A DNA stretch of 64,000 nucleotides from Berghia stephanieae (GCA_034508935.3 CM067450.1:6996845-7060844), one strand, 5' to 3'; numbered from the stretch's first letter, positions 1 to 10,342 are shown. Translations and numbers: made by a program. The notes: generated by a model not told the origin, from the sequence alone.

Positions 1-335
1 CCAGATCTTTCCTACGGCAATTGATGAGCCACTGCCTGCTACTGTAGAAAGAATTTTAAAAAGCAAACATGCCTATTTCACACGGCTGTGTACAGTTACA
101 AAGTAGATCATGCCTAAGTTAATGAGCCTCATCTAAAATCACAACCCTCTATAACAAAAGGAGGCGCATTTATTCACTTAAATTGAATGATACTGATCCA
201 CTTATAACGCCATCTCAGGATACCCGCTGTGGTGTTGAATGGTCGTTTTGCATCGTTAATTTTTACAGTAGTAAGGGTATTTGATGGAGTTTAGGATGGT
301 AGATTAAGGTGCAGTAGAAGAAATAGAAAATCAAC
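1..335. other. No gene seen
   Basis: Nothing recognisable on either strand: no convincing reading frame and no repeat family seen elsewhere in the window. Confidence 0.5.
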
Positions 336-466
336 CCAAACAAACAAACACACACACACACACACACATGCATACATACACACACACACGCACACGCGCA
401 CACAAACACACACACACAAAAAACACAAAAAAAAACAAACAAACACACACACACACAAGACCCACC
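336..466. repeat. (CA)n microsatellite, interrupted
   Basis: A run of CA dinucleotides broken by ATGCATACATA and A-rich pieces. The reading frame through it is low-complexity Cys/Val and is not a gene. From 467 to 750 nothing further is recognised. Confidence 0.9.
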
Positions 467-754
467 GGCTTATTATTATTACAGTTTGTGTGTAGCCAAA
501 GAGGATTGTATATGTAACGTTGTTACCAAAGCTGCCATAAACACAATACCCTTTACGGGCACCTCACCAGATAAATCAAACAAGCAGATTCATACGTCTG
601 GCACTAGTAAGAGTTTTAAGTAACTCATAAATACGTGGGATCGAAACAACAACATTGTGGCATATTATATACGCTCACACACACTACAAACATTAGTATC
701 TATTACCTTAACACATTCATAGTATAGCCTTTTAAAAACCAAACAAAGAGCTTA

Positions 755-942
755 TAGATAGTATGCAGATGACGTCACTCAGGCCTTTGTTATTGTTTTC
801 GCCATCCGCGTTTGTGAGTTGTTCTCACTAAACTGTATTAACCAGACTATAAAAGTTCATGGTTACACAGAGTTTGTGTGTGGGTCCGTTATACTTCCGG
901 ATGGCAATGTTGTGAACTCCTTGGCCAAGCGCATTCTATCTA
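755..942 (+). mobile_element. MITE-A copy (TAGATAG ends, TA target)
   Basis: A 188-bp element beginning TAGATAG and ending CTATCTA, flanked by TA on both sides (753-754 and 943-944). It is almost the same as the copies at 49034-49221 and 49334-49521. No coding capacity. The TA duplication and short inverted ends fit a non-autonomous relative of Tc1/mariner-type transposons, but the source transposase is not in the window. It lies just downstream of the donor of the THAP exon on the opposite strand. Confidence 0.8.
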
Positions 943-962
943 TAAGATAGTGATTTACTCAC

Positions 963-1087
963 ATTTTGGGGTCCGATGGAAAGCGCAAGAATGACAAATC
1001 AGGCCTTTTATTCTTGGAGTTGCTACAGTTTGGGGCAGAACACCAACGACAATGCGTATTCTTTGCTTCTTTCATATTCGCCGCCAT
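963..1087 (-). CDS. THAP-type zinc finger, first coding exon (partial gene)
   Basis: The minus strand encodes 41 residues starting with Met-Ala-Ala at 1087, with A at -3 and G at +4 of the ATG. The reading frame contains C-x2-C-x4-C-x-N and then SFLRFPSDPK, the signature of the N-terminal half of a THAP (C2CH) DNA-binding domain. The coding sequence runs into a GTGAGT donor at 962-957, so the exon is 125 nt and ends after the second base of a codon. THAP genes often have an early intron inside the domain, which fits. The next exon, with the remaining Cys/His ligands, would lie at lower coordinates; I did not find it, so it is outside the window or lost. The domain is used by host transcription factors and by P-element-like transposases, and 41 residues cannot decide between them. 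The frame is also open upstream to 1177, but the Kozak context favours 1087. Confidence 0.6.
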
Positions 1088-1156
1088 GATGATAAAATGT
1101 TTACCTGACTTCTTTTGGTTGCTGCACACGAGGCTCGATACGCCTTGCGCGTTTCG

Positions 1157-1590
1157 AGCCGAAATAAGTCCCGGCAACCCTTGTACGCAGAATCCCTGAC
1201 TAAGGACAGAGCTGCATTCACGAGATGGAAGTCGGTTTGGACGAATTCAATCCCTCGTGGGGCGGGGACCTACACTCCTCTAAGCTTGGTGAGAAGTTGC
1301 CAGGCTTTGATACCAGTAAGAGGAGGCACTGGGTGGCTGCGAATCAGCTTCGGTCGAGGAGCTGCCTAACGGCAAGTGCGTTACATCGGTGGGGTCTAAC
1401 TTCCTGTCCAATATGTCCACGCTGTGGGCAAGAACCCGAGACGGCAGAGCATCAAGTCGAAAGGTGTGTTGTGACGATGCTACCAGGCGGGTATGCGACG
1501 GCGCACGAATGCGGACCGGACTTTGCTGATTGGGTCGATCGTCATAACATAATAGTGTGAACCATAAGAGGCTGCTGCCTTGCGCGACCT
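1157..1590 (+). pseudogene. LINE ORF2 C-terminal fragment
   Basis: The plus frame from about 1160 to 1558 matches, nearly residue for residue, the end of the longer LINE at 41480-42475. Both share 'SRNKSRQPLYA', 'SKRRHWVAAN' and the cysteine cluster C-x2-C-x2-C-x7-H-x4-C near the stop. The family is a jockey/CR1-like non-LTR retrotransposon; the cysteine cluster is the usual C-terminal knuckle. Homology starts abruptly at about 1157, so the copy is 5'-truncated. The frame shifts once between the segments starting 1115 and 1225, so it is dead. The short 3' UTR beginning ACCATAAGAGGCTG is also shared. Confidence 0.8.
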
Positions 1591-1604
1591 CGTAAAGTCT
1601 CTCG

Positions 1605-1945
1605 TTATTCTACGCTCTCTGCTAGGACTTACAGTTTGACGTCATTTTAAAGGTGTGTGCAACGTCTAGTGAGTTGTCGTTAGTTGAGCTCACGGAAACA
1701 AGTGATTCCATTGGTTGAACTAGTGAATACAACTCATGATTTGTTTACTTTTGTGGCCAAAGACTTGATTTTGACCTTATTTTTTGGTCAGTGTCAGGCC
1801 ATATGTTAACAATGGCTACGCTGGAACCCTCTAGGACTTATAGTTTGACGTCATTTTGTAGGTTTGTGTAGCGTCTGGTGAGTTGTCGTTAGTAGAGCTT
1901 GTCGGTCAGTGTCAGGCTATAAATTAACGATGGCTGCGAGTGAAG
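1605..1945 (+). repeat. Repeat D, two partial units
   Basis: Two direct units begin near 1622 and 1840. Each contains AGTTTGACGTCATTTT, then GTGAGTTGTCGTTAGT, and ends with GTCAGTGTCAGGC followed by a TTAAC-ATGGCT block. The same unit recurs at 6588-6790, where an inverted copy of its end is also present. It looks like a non-autonomous DNA element family. No coding potential. Confidence 0.6.
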
Positions 1946-2099
1946 CCAGTATTTTGATATCACACTATTGTTCCCTGTGGCGTTGGAATGTTTGACCTGT
2001 ACATTTTGACCAAGCCATACCTACCTACAACTGCTTTGAGGCGGGGGCGGCTCTCTAAAGAGACAGCGGAGTCCTGTGATAATATGATCAACTCGCTTA

Positions 2100-2290
2100 T
2101 GATAATCACGTTTTTTATTTATTTATTTATTTATTTGTTTACTGATTTATTTATTTATTCCTATTTTGGGGGTTTTATTTTGTTTGTTTGGTTTTTTTTT
2201 TCTTTTTTGTTATGTTTTTTTGTTTGTTTGTTTGGTTGTTGTTGTTTTTTTTTGTTTTTTTTTTGTTTTTGTTTTTGTTTTTTTCAAAGA
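2100..2290. repeat. T-rich low-complexity tract
   Basis: ATTT and GTTTT repeats give low-complexity Phe/Leu frames. Not a gene. Confidence 0.8.
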
Positions 2291-2621
2291 TATAACCAAC
2301 CAATAAAGTCTGGTTTAAATGATTACCAAACAGTCTCAGTCCGTCTACTATAATGACTTTTTTCCCACCTCCATGCACGACCAAATGACAAGACTGTATA
2401 ATAATTAATATACATCATTGATTTTTGTTCAATCTCGCGCAATCCATTTTTCATTGACAGGGGAGGCTACTAAACGTTTACCCATGAGTATTTTTTTAAT
2501 TGAACGGTTGTTTCCCTTAAAAATGGATACGGGAAGTGAATTTGCTTAAAAGTTAAAAATAATATTGTTATTTCTGGAGTTTATCTTGCGGACTCCTCTC
2601 TCTGTTTTATTCTTGTAAATA

Positions 2622-2935
2622 TGTGACCCACCGCCTAAAAAGGGTACAAGTATTTCATTGGAATGAACTAGGTGGACAAAATTGAGTTTGTTGTCGAAAT
2701 GACGAACAACCAACCTTTTTCTTATTCAAATTTCTCTTGTACATCATAAAATTTAAATAAAATGAACAATGTGTTGTAGATAGAGCAAGTTTTGATAAAG
2801 AAATTATGTACCGCAAGAACGTTACTGATATTGTGTTTGAGTGATAAAAAAAAAATATATTTTGTGTTAGTTGTGTGTGAAGTTTTGGGGAAAATCCTGA
2901 AAATAGCTGGTAAGGAGAGAGTTTGATAACATCTC
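2622..2935. repeat. MITE-B end and MITE-E end, degraded
   Basis: At 2622 a relative of the MITE-B end (TGTGACCCACCGCC, then GGAATGAACTA) is present. Near 2900-2932 the sequence AGCTGGTAAGGAGAGAG matches the inner end of the TTAA-type MITE-E family (10343-10577, 43315-43567). The A-rich core between them codes for nothing. I could not define both ends of either copy. Confidence 0.45.
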
Positions 2936-3058
2936 TGTCTTTCACTGATTCTGTCAGAGTTCACCAGGTGACTTTCCAGTGAAGTTCTTTAGCTGTAGTA
3001 GCAAAATCGTTCATCGGTGTCTTTCCCCTTAGAACGTTTACTAGGCGAAATCTATAAC

Positions 3059-3284
3059 TGTGACCCATCGTCCCAAAACGGTATTATGTTTTGGTGATGG
3101 AAATCGATACCATAGCCACTTTATTTTAATAAACGGGGTTGATTTCTATTCATCAAGAATGAATAGTATTTCTTACATTGCATTGCAAAATATCTGAAGT
3201 TCGTATTTTTCATCATGTTTCTATATTGACTTTAAAGGGTCCTATCCATCCCGACATAATACGGTTTTGAGACGATGGGTCACA
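3059..3284. mobile_element. MITE-B copy (TGTGACCCATCG inverted ends)
   Basis: The left end TGTGACCCATCGTCCCAAAA and the right end, read on the other strand as TGTGACCCATCGTCTCAAAA, form terminal inverted repeats of about 38 bp (through GGTATTATGTCGGGATG) around a 226-bp element. Related copies or ends lie at 7571-7735, 13252-13284, 35030-35275, 44780-45030 and 48556-48585. No ORF. The target duplication is not clear. From 3285 to 3680 nothing is recognised. Confidence 0.75.
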
Positions 3285-3685
3285 AATGTGATTGATGACC
3301 TCAAAACGGCATGATGATAATATTCAGATTGTGACAAATGAACTTCCAACGTCATCCTTTGGGAGGCCGTCGACAAGAAATGGCCTCGCCATATACGTCC
3401 CGGTCTAGATCCAGTCTGTTGTATTTTTCAGTTGTCATCCTAATTCTCTATGTTTGCCAAAAGGGAGTTGCAATAATGTAGATACTAAGGTATTTATCAG
3501 AGCTCCGCTATGTTCAAAGGAATCAAGTATCTAATTTTGTTCTTCTTATCGAGAGAGCGCTGACTGATGACTCTACCGTCTACGACACCGAGCTTGGTTT
3601 GTACAGTCAAAGTGATCCCTCCCCCAAACCTATGCTTTACTTCCTCCAAATACTAGAGGTGCCTAAATGGGCCAATAACATAATT

Positions 3686-3722
3686 CTTGTATACTTGAAG
3701 AAGGCCAAAGATCGAAACGTCG
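3686..3722 (+). other. Hammerhead-like short motif
   Basis: TGAAGAAGGCC, a short loop, then CGAAACGTCG. The layout (TGAAGA, small stem-loop, GAAAC) recurs at 11187, 32195 and 40048 on one strand or the other. It resembles the conserved core of hammerhead ribozymes, which are known from Penelope-like elements. The first conserved C is T here, so activity is doubtful. Confidence 0.3.
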
Positions 3723-3856
3723 TATGCCTTGTGTTGTTCCCTTATATATGAGTCACATTTACTTTCTTTATCCTTCTCTCCATTTTACTTCCTCCACGAT
3801 GACCAATGGGTAGCTATGGACGTGCACATGTTAGCAAGTCTGAGAGCCGAAAGCAA

Positions 3857-4808
3857 TTATTAATAATAATAATAATAAATGGCATTTATATAGCGCTTTA
3901 CCCGTTGTCACAGGCTCTAAGCGCTTTACAGTGATATAAAACAAAACATATTACAGTGAGACAAGTGTGAAGGAAACGTGATACGAATTCAATTTAACAA
4001 CCACAAAATATGAAAATAATATTGCAACATTATGACGTAAAAAGATAAAACTTTAAGCGAGATTTGAACGTTGTCAACGAATCCGAGCATCTCACGTGTG
4101 ATGGGAGAGAGTTCCAAAAATGGGGGGCCGAAAATTGAAAAGACTGTTCACCTATTTTACGCAATGGCTTAGGTTTGACAAGGATTGATTGGTCATTGCT
4201 TGACCTCAAGTTTCTATTGGGGACATATATGTTTAGAAGGTCTTTAATATAGGAGGCACTGTTCGTGCTCAGGGATTTGTAGACAACAGTATAAATCTTA
4301 TAGGCAACTCTTTTTTCCACAGGAAGCCAATGTAACTCACGGAGAAGAAGAGTTGCTGACGGGTATTTTTTGTTATTGCGTACAATGAGCCTGGCTGCGT
4401 TATTTTGAGCAACCTGAAGTTTGCTAATTTTGTCTTTAGCTAAATTCGCCCAAAAGGAGTTACAATAGTCCAATTTAGATAAAACCAGGGAATTAATTAA
4501 AAGTTCTGTTATATGCTTCGGTATTAAATTACGAATTTTGCTTATTTTTTTCATTTCTATGTACATAGATTGTATGGTGTTATTCACGTGGCTTGTCATG
4601 GAAAGATCTTTATCGATGATGACGCCAAGGTTTTTTGCTTTATTTGAAAATTCTATTGTGCTATTTCCGAGAGTAATAGGTGATTTATTTGCCTGTTTAA
4701 GGATACTCGGCCTTCCACACATTAAAATCTCAGTTTTACTATCATTTGATTTTAACTTATTGTGGTACATCCAAGATTTAATCTCATTATTGGCTTGATT
4801 TATTTAAC
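3857..4808 (-). mobile_element. L2/CR1-type LINE, 5'-truncated
   Basis: The minus strand carries the last 246 codons of a LINE reverse-transcriptase ORF (4770-4030), a short 3' UTR and a (TTA)n tail at about 3857-3880. The frame stays open a little upstream, to about 4808, where homology ends, so the copy is 5'-truncated as LINEs usually are. The 3' UTR contains GTAAAGCGCTTAGAGC and GCGCTATATAAATG, almost the same tail that ends the SINE-1 family in this window. Confidence 0.85.
4030..4770 (-). pseudogene. LINE reverse-transcriptase C-terminal region (L2/CR1)
   Basis: The 246 residues match the thumb and C-terminal region of L2/CR1 reverse transcriptases. Recognisable pieces are 'NSKTEIL'-like (here NDSKTEIL), 'KNLGVIIDKDLSM', 'LDYCNSF', 'LQVAQNNAARLI', 'ELHWLPVEKRVAYKI', 'FQFSAPHFWNSLP' and 'FKSRLKFYLF' at the end. 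In an intact element this ORF would continue upstream through the palm motifs and an APE-type endonuclease; those are missing. The stretch has no internal stop, so the insertion is fairly young. It acts, when whole, in target-primed reverse transcription of its own RNA and of SINEs with a matching tail. Confidence 0.85.
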
Positions 4809-4866
4809 ATTGTTGTAATGGACATTACTTTGCATTGGTCCGAGAGTATTTCCATTACAACAATGA
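4808..4866. repeat. Short inverted repeat
   Basis: CATTGTTGTAATGG at about 4809 is repeated inverted as CCATTACAACAATG at about 4852, giving a 14-bp stem around a 29-bp loop. It starts at the 5' end of the truncated LINE. From 4867 to 5030 nothing else is recognised. Confidence 0.5.
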
Positions 4867-5081
4867 GCCTACAACAAGTCGCTTATTCGACCTTCTAATA
4901 TGTCTACAACGGGCAGCTACACAATCAGGGTTTTATCTTTCTCTAGTTACGCCTCAAAACCCTGGAGATACTTACAGTCCATCCATGAGTGGAGTTGTCT
5001 ACTTGCCTCGTTGCAGTCCCCATTCGTGATTAGTGACGTCAACTTTGAACTATCTATAACAAAGAGCTGAATGTTCCTTCT

Positions 5082-5473
5082 ATAAATGGTATGCGCTTGA
5101 CTAAGAAGCTCACAACATTGCCATCCGGAAGTATAACTGACAAACACATAAAACTATGTGGAACCTTGAACGTGTATAGATAGTATGCGCTTGGCTAAGA
5201 AGCTCACAACATTGCCCTCTGGAAGTAAAACGGACCAACACACAAAACTTTGTGAAACCATGATCGTTTATAGTCAGGTTAATACAGTTTAGTGAGAATT
5301 ACTCATAATCGCGGATGGCAAACAAACAATTTTAAAAAAGACCTTAGTAACGTCAACTTCATTCTATCTACAGTCTGGTTAATACAGTTAGTTAAGAGAG
5401 AATTACTCATAAACGGAAATGGCAAAAAAAGGAATAACAAAGTCCTGATGGGTGTCAACTGCATTCAATCTAT
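5082..5473 (-). mobile_element. MITE-A copy interrupted by a second MITE-A
   Basis: The outer copy runs 5082-5176 and resumes at 5371-5473. A second copy with full TAGATAG and CTATCTA ends sits between them (5177-5370). The outer copy is cut just after its GAACGTGTA and resumes at CAGTCTGG, matching the uninterrupted family where GAACGTTTATAGTCTGG is continuous. The inner copy is therefore younger. A further MITE-A end fragment lies at about 5033-5060. Confidence 0.8.
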
Positions 5474-5774
5474 TGTACAACTTATGACGTCATAACCACT
5501 GAATGAACTCAGTACGATAAGCCATCGATGATAAATATCCCATATTTTCGTTGAGTACTCCATAATGACGTAAAGATGACCGGTGAACATAGATCTGATT
5601 TCAAGAGTTTTCCAATGTTTGTCATTGATGAATGCAATCTGTTACGTGATGATTCTTATAATATTATATTGAGTGATATTATGTATAGATGTTTGAGAGT
5701 CTAAAATCACGGAGACTAGTAAACTTCCTTCTAAATCTGGGTATTAAACTGATGTGACCAATCAGAATTAATTA

Positions 5775-6005
5775 ATAGGATTCAATAGTGTGATGTCACG
5801 TCCGCCCAGAAATGAGCAGCTTGGTTCTAAACAAAGAAAATCGGTACTTGTTATTCTTCATGCTGGGTAGAACTTTTTCATATATCATGTGATCAGAATG
5901 TATAAAAGTCAAAACATGATCAGATTTATAATGTTTTTCTCCTCTGGATACACTTTTATGCTCGTCGGAGAAATATTTCATAATGGCGTCCGCCATTGTT
6001 CCGAT
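5775..6005. repeat. Repeat A copy 1
   Basis: About 230 bp, closely matched by 14746-14976: the shared blocks include GATGTCACGTCCG, GAGCAGCTTGGTT, AAAGTCAAAACATGATCAG and TTTTATGCTCGTCGGAGA. No coding potential beyond a short chance frame. The second copy is cut by the assembly gap, so the right end is defined only here, near CGCCATTGTT. Confidence 0.7.
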
Positions 6006-6080
6006 AGTTTAGAAACAGTTACTAAGTTGCCTTGCGTCATTACGAGGGAAATGACGTCATGACTGTTGAGGCCTATTGCA

Positions 6081-6230
6081 TGTGAGGCAATGTGGTCAAG
6101 TGGTATGACACTCGCCCTCGGATCGGAAGCTCCAGGATTCGAATACAGCTCTGAGCGGCATATATAGTTGAGTCCTTGGGAAAGGCTCTTTACTCTATCT
6201 CATGCATCATAAGCAGGTGTAATAAATCAA
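6081..6230 (+). mobile_element. SINE-1, 5' half
   Basis: A tRNA-like head (A box near TGTGGTCAAGTGG, B box near AGGATTCGAATAC) followed by the GTTGAGTCCTTGG body shared by the whole family. The copy stops before the L2-like tail. Diverged. Confidence 0.75.
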
Positions 6231-6289
6231 TCTGATTATATACGTTAAAGATTACACACCGTTTTGTCTGTTTTTTTATGCTTAATTTG

Positions 6290-6345
6290 GCTGGCGGATG
6301 TTGTGAGTATTTTACATAAACGCATAGCATCAATAGTTAAATTCA
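6290..6345 (+). repeat. MITE-A' end fragment
   Basis: GGCGGATGTTGTGAG, then ACGCATAGCATCAATAG, matches the ends of the related copies at 46195-46430 and 30558-30770. Only the end survives. Confidence 0.5.
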
Positions 6346-6465
6346 ACGTATAATAGAAATTTGAAGTGGTATTTTTGTTCATTAAATAAAGATAGGTTGT
6401 TCATTCTTTTCAATAAAAAGTAACAGTCCAGCGGACCAATTAACCCCAAAGAACCAGAGTTTATC

Positions 6466-6790
6466 CGTAGCCATCGTTAAGTTATATACTTTGTTAAAGA
6501 TTCAAACGTTTATTTTTAGGCAATTGCCAATATAACTCATACAGAACATAATATTTTCATCATTTTATAGCCTGACAATGAGACCCAAAAGGACTGGTCT
6601 TTTGACGTCATTGTTTGGTTTTTGCACTGCCTAGTGAGTTGTCGTTAGTAGAGCTCAAGGAAAATATGATTCCATTGGTTGACCTATTGAACACAACTCA
6701 CGATTTCTTCTCTTTTGTGGCCAAAGACTGGTCTTTTGACGTCATTTTTTTTGTCAGTGTCAGGCTATAAGTTAACGATGGCTACGGTTT
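6466..6790. mobile_element. Repeat D element with inverted ends
   Basis: The right end reads GTCAGGCTATAAGTTAACGA then TGGCTAC. The left end carries its reverse complement in two blocks, GTAGCCATCGTTAAG at 6470 and TATAGCCTGACA at 6569, separated by about 80 bp that look inserted. Between the ends lies the CTAGTGAGTTGTCGTTAGTA unit also seen at 1622-1935. This fits a non-autonomous DNA transposon. No ORF. Confidence 0.55.
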
Positions 6791-7268
6791 ATCCCGATGT
6801 CAATAGCGTGAAACGGACAAAAGCTGTTACGGTACATCCTTTGGATAGGACACTAGTATATCGCAAAGTACTTTTTGCCAGATCTAATAGACCAAGCTAC
6901 CCAATTACTGCTCGGCGATGAACAGGAGAGGTGGTTTGGGGGGAGGGGGGTCAGTAAAAATCTCGACTTTACTCCGGGATCGGCCCAAGTCCCTTTATGT
7001 GTGAATCTTCAATATTCAATGGCTGAAGATTTAAAACATAAAGGTAGTTGGGCCCATCCCGGGTTGAAGTCAAGATTTTTACTGAACGCCCCCCCCCCCC
7101 CCCGCCCCATCCACGTCTCCTGTCCAACTTGCAGTAATTTGGCAGATGTGTCTATTAAATTTGGTGGAATGCTCGTACTTTGCGATGTACTAGCGTCCTA
7201 TCAAAGGGATATTTAGCAATTGCTTTTGTGTAAAGCGAGTGCTTTACCAACTGAGCTATCGGGACCTC
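6786..7268 (-). mobile_element. SINE-3 pair: one inserted into the tRNA head of another
   Basis: The outer copy is on the minus strand: its body is 6786-6998 and its tRNA-like head (TGGTAAAGCACTCGCTTTAC on the minus strand) is 7216-7264. Between them lies a plus-strand copy (about 7003-7215) that starts inside its own head at CCCGGGTTGAAG, has the poly-C tract and ends with GCGTCCTATC...AATTGCTTTT. The split falls in the outer copy's head, with similar TTTATGTGTGAA / TTTGTGTAAAG at the two sides, as expected for a target duplication. Compare the single copies at 45718-45995 and 55832-56062. Confidence 0.6.
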
Positions 7269-7269
7269 A

Positions 7270-7570
7270 AGATGACACAGAAATACAAATTAATATCAAA
7301 CTACGTACTTTGATGATTTATTCATAATTCGTGACCCGAACTTTCAACCTGATGTTTATGATGTTGAGGTGATCCAGACACCTTATCTTATTACATACTT
7401 ATCAAGTTTCCAAGTGGAATCAATCAGTATTTATTTAGCATAATAAAACGTCCATTTATTTTCCTGATCATGTGATCAATCAATCGTACTGAACAGACAG
7501 AAGTCACGTGTGTACGGACGTCAACGTAAGTGTGATTTACGCTGTTATTCTGAAACAGCGTGATTAATAT
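7270..7570. other. No gene seen
   Basis: A+T-rich unique-looking sequence with no supported feature. Confidence 0.5.
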
Positions 7571-7735
7571 TATGTGACCCTAAACGGTACTATGTCGAGT
7601 GTGAATAGGACGCCATACGTAAATTGTGACTCAACTTCTCAAAACGGTATTATGTCGGGGATGAATAAGACTCCATAACGTAATTTTGTTTTTGTTTTTT
7701 TAAAGGGGGCCCAACTTCTGAAACCGGTATTATGT
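7571..7735 (+). repeat. Three direct copies of the MITE-B end
   Basis: At about 7573, 7627 and 7708 the motif (TGTGAC..., AAACGGTA-TATGTC-G, then a GAATAAGACTCC-like block) occurs three times in the same direction. Ordinary MITE-B copies have two ends in inverted orientation, so this is a tandem or rearranged remnant. Confidence 0.5.
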
Positions 7736-7804
7736 CAGTATCTAAAGCGACCCAATTAATTGTCCCTTGATACTTTCAATGATGTCGGTCTTCAACAACT
7801 TAAC

Positions 7805-9900
7805 TTGAACCAACCCAAAATAAAGTGACCCTTGATCTTTGTCTCACAAATGAGCCAGACATGATAAAACAATGCACAACAGAACCCGGAGTAGGTGACC
7901 ATGACTCAGCAGTTGTTGTCACCACTCGCACCTCTATTCCAAAAGAAAAGGCACCAAAACGCACAATCCATTTATGGAAATTGGCGGATATGAATAAAAT
8001 TAGAGATGACTGTAATGTCTTTTGTCAAAGTTTTCTGAAAAAATCACAAATCAGCAGACTAGGTCGAAGACATGTGGACTGAAGCAAAGAAAGAATTGTT
8101 CAACATCATAGAAAACAATGTTGCGACAAAACTTACATGGCAAACTGGAGTAAACCTTGGATTGACGGTAGATTAAAACGTCTGAGTAGACAGGACAAAA
8201 CTGGTACAGAAAGATGACGAGAACGATGTGAGATAAAGCACACAAAATTTCAAGAATTGAAAAAGAAAGAACAAAAAGAATGTCGGAAAGCACATATCGA
8301 CCACGTGACAAATCTTATTAATGGAGACAACATAAAAAAAAACAACTTTTTGGATACATTAAGGCGAAATCGAAGGGCGGAAACAACACCATTGCCGAAT
8401 TGAAAGACAAGCACGGAACTTACCATCAAGACGCTTTTAAAAAGGCAAATATCCTCAATGAACAATTTTGCTCCGTCTTGTCGCGAGATTCACACGAAGA
8501 TCTAACTAATCAAATTAAACAAAAAAGTGACATAAACATCAGAAAATGGCTGACATCCATGTGGGCGTAAAAGGCATAACAAAATTACTCAAAGGCTTAA
8601 ATACCCAAAAATAAGCTGGACGAGTTGAAATTCCAGCACGACTTCTCAAAAACTGTGCCCCGGCGCTATTCCAATCCTCAATAGACCAAGGAGTTGTGCC
8701 AAGTGATTGGAAGCAGGCTGACATCGTCCCAATATTCAAGAAAGGAAACAAAAAGCTACTAGAAAACTATCGTCCAATCTCACTGGCATCTGTGAGTTGC
8801 AAAATTTTAGAGCACATTATTTACAGCTCAATTATGGAACACCTGGAAGAAAACAACATCCTCACTGACGCGCAGCATGGATTTCAAGCTCGACGATCGT
8901 GTAAGACACAGCTGCTATCAACTTCCTTTGACGTTCTGCAAACACTGGAAAATCAAGAACAGACAAATGCAATTCTATTGGACTTTTCAAAAGCTTTCGA
9001 CAAAGACCATCACAGAAGTCTACTTCCTAAAATTAAACAGTACGGGATTGCTAACAATGCCACAAGCGGGATTGAATCCTTTCTGAGAAACAGAGTACAA
9101 AAAGTAACTGTCGAAAGTAAAGAGTCAAACACGACAAAAATTGAGTCAGGAGTACCCCAAGACACTATTTTCGGGCCACTTACATTTCTCATTTACATCC
9201 CAGAAGGACTACATCCGGGGTGCAAGTTGAAATTTTTCGCAGATGACAGCCTCTTGTACAGAGAAATAAAAAGGGGTCGATACTGTCATACTACAGCAAG
9301 ATATTAATAAATTTCAGTGCCGGGAGGCAAATAGAAAATGGAATTCAACCCAAAAAAGTGTCATGTCCTAAGGGTGACGAACAAAACGAAAAACATAATC
9401 GATTCCCACTATGAAATCCATAACGAAGCCCTACAATATGTGGAGAATGCAAAATACCTCGGCTTGACCCTGGACAGTGGTATGAAGTAGAAGAATATTG
9501 CCAATACAGCTACTAAGGCAAATAGAATCATGGCCTTGCTCAACAGACAAAGCCGCCACTGCCACCAATTATTGAAAAATAAATTCTATGAAGTATATGT
9601 CAGACCCATACTGGAAAATGGTAGCTCGGTGTGGGACCAACACGCATCACTAGATATCCATGAGCTAAAAAAAAGTCCAACGTCATGCGACCAGATTTGT
9701 CAGTGGAAACTATGAGCGGGATATGAGCATAGCTCAGCACATAAACGAGCTCCAATGGAGAACGCTACACGAAAGACGTTCTATCAACAAGCTCCTCGTA
9801 TTCCACAAAGCACAAAAAGGAATAGATATTCTACTGGAAATTTCAACTTCCCATTTGAAACGGAACAACAAGACAACAAGAAACTCATCTGTTAAGTGAA
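7805..9900 (+). pseudogene. Jockey/CR1-like LINE, 5'-truncated and frameshifted
   Basis: The plus strand holds the end of an APE-type endonuclease (LDLCLTNEPD ... GVGDHDSAVV, 7825-7925), a connector, and a reverse transcriptase. Its core is 8696-9307: DWKQADIVPIFKKGNK, ENYRPISLASVSCKILE, the QHGFQARRSC block, LLDFSKAFDKDHH and the catalytic FADDSLLY. After several frame breaks the thumb region continues (YVRPILENGSSVWDQ, 9597-9640; then the HATRF-like and ELQWRTLHERR pieces) to a stop at about 9896. Stops and frame shifts near 8050, 8210, 8570, 9290, 9490 and 9680 show that it is dead. ORF1 and most of the endonuclease are missing. Distinct from the LINE families at 4.0, 41.5 and 47.2 kb. Confidence 0.85.
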
Positions 9901-9984
9901 TTTGGAATTTAAAAATGAGAATGGCGAACGCTGGGCTTTTAGCAACGAAAGAGATTTTATTTATTCTTTAGAAATATAATAAAA

Positions 9985-10206
9985 TAACTAAATAAAATTA
10001 TCTTTATTCATTCCATAGGGGAAATTTGTCTCTATGGTCTATACCAAGGGAAGACTGGAATAACCTATGAGTCAGACGCAGTGCAGCGCTGCAAAATGAG
10101 CTAGGGCGAAGTGACCTGCTCAAGGCCACACAGCGCAGCGGCGGGTGATCGAACGGTATCTTTCGGGTACGAAGCAAAGATCGTACCGCTGAGCCCCGCT
10201 TCCCCA
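9985..10206 (-). mobile_element. SINE-2 copy
   Basis: On the minus strand: a tRNA-like head (GGGGCTCAGCGGTACGATC, then GTTCGATCACCCGCC), the GCGCTGCACTGCG...GTCTTCCCTTGG body and a CCCCTATGGAATGAATAAAG end with A+T-rich tail. Other copies are at 12036-12245, 42995-43217 and 47600-47815, with fragments at 36284, 46023 and 56900. Confidence 0.8.
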
Positions 10207-10342
10207 TAGGAATAGTCCCGATTATCATTTTCATGTCTGTGGTTAAATGTTCGAGTTCCAGTCCCCATAGTTTGAAAATAAAATATGTTGAAGTTGAAAA
10301 AAATAAATTATGTCTTAATGACAAACTGGCGTCATGTCACCT

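Noticed and set aside
4538-4798. Plus-strand frame over the L2 LINE
   Set aside because: Shadow of the minus-strand reverse-transcriptase ORF.
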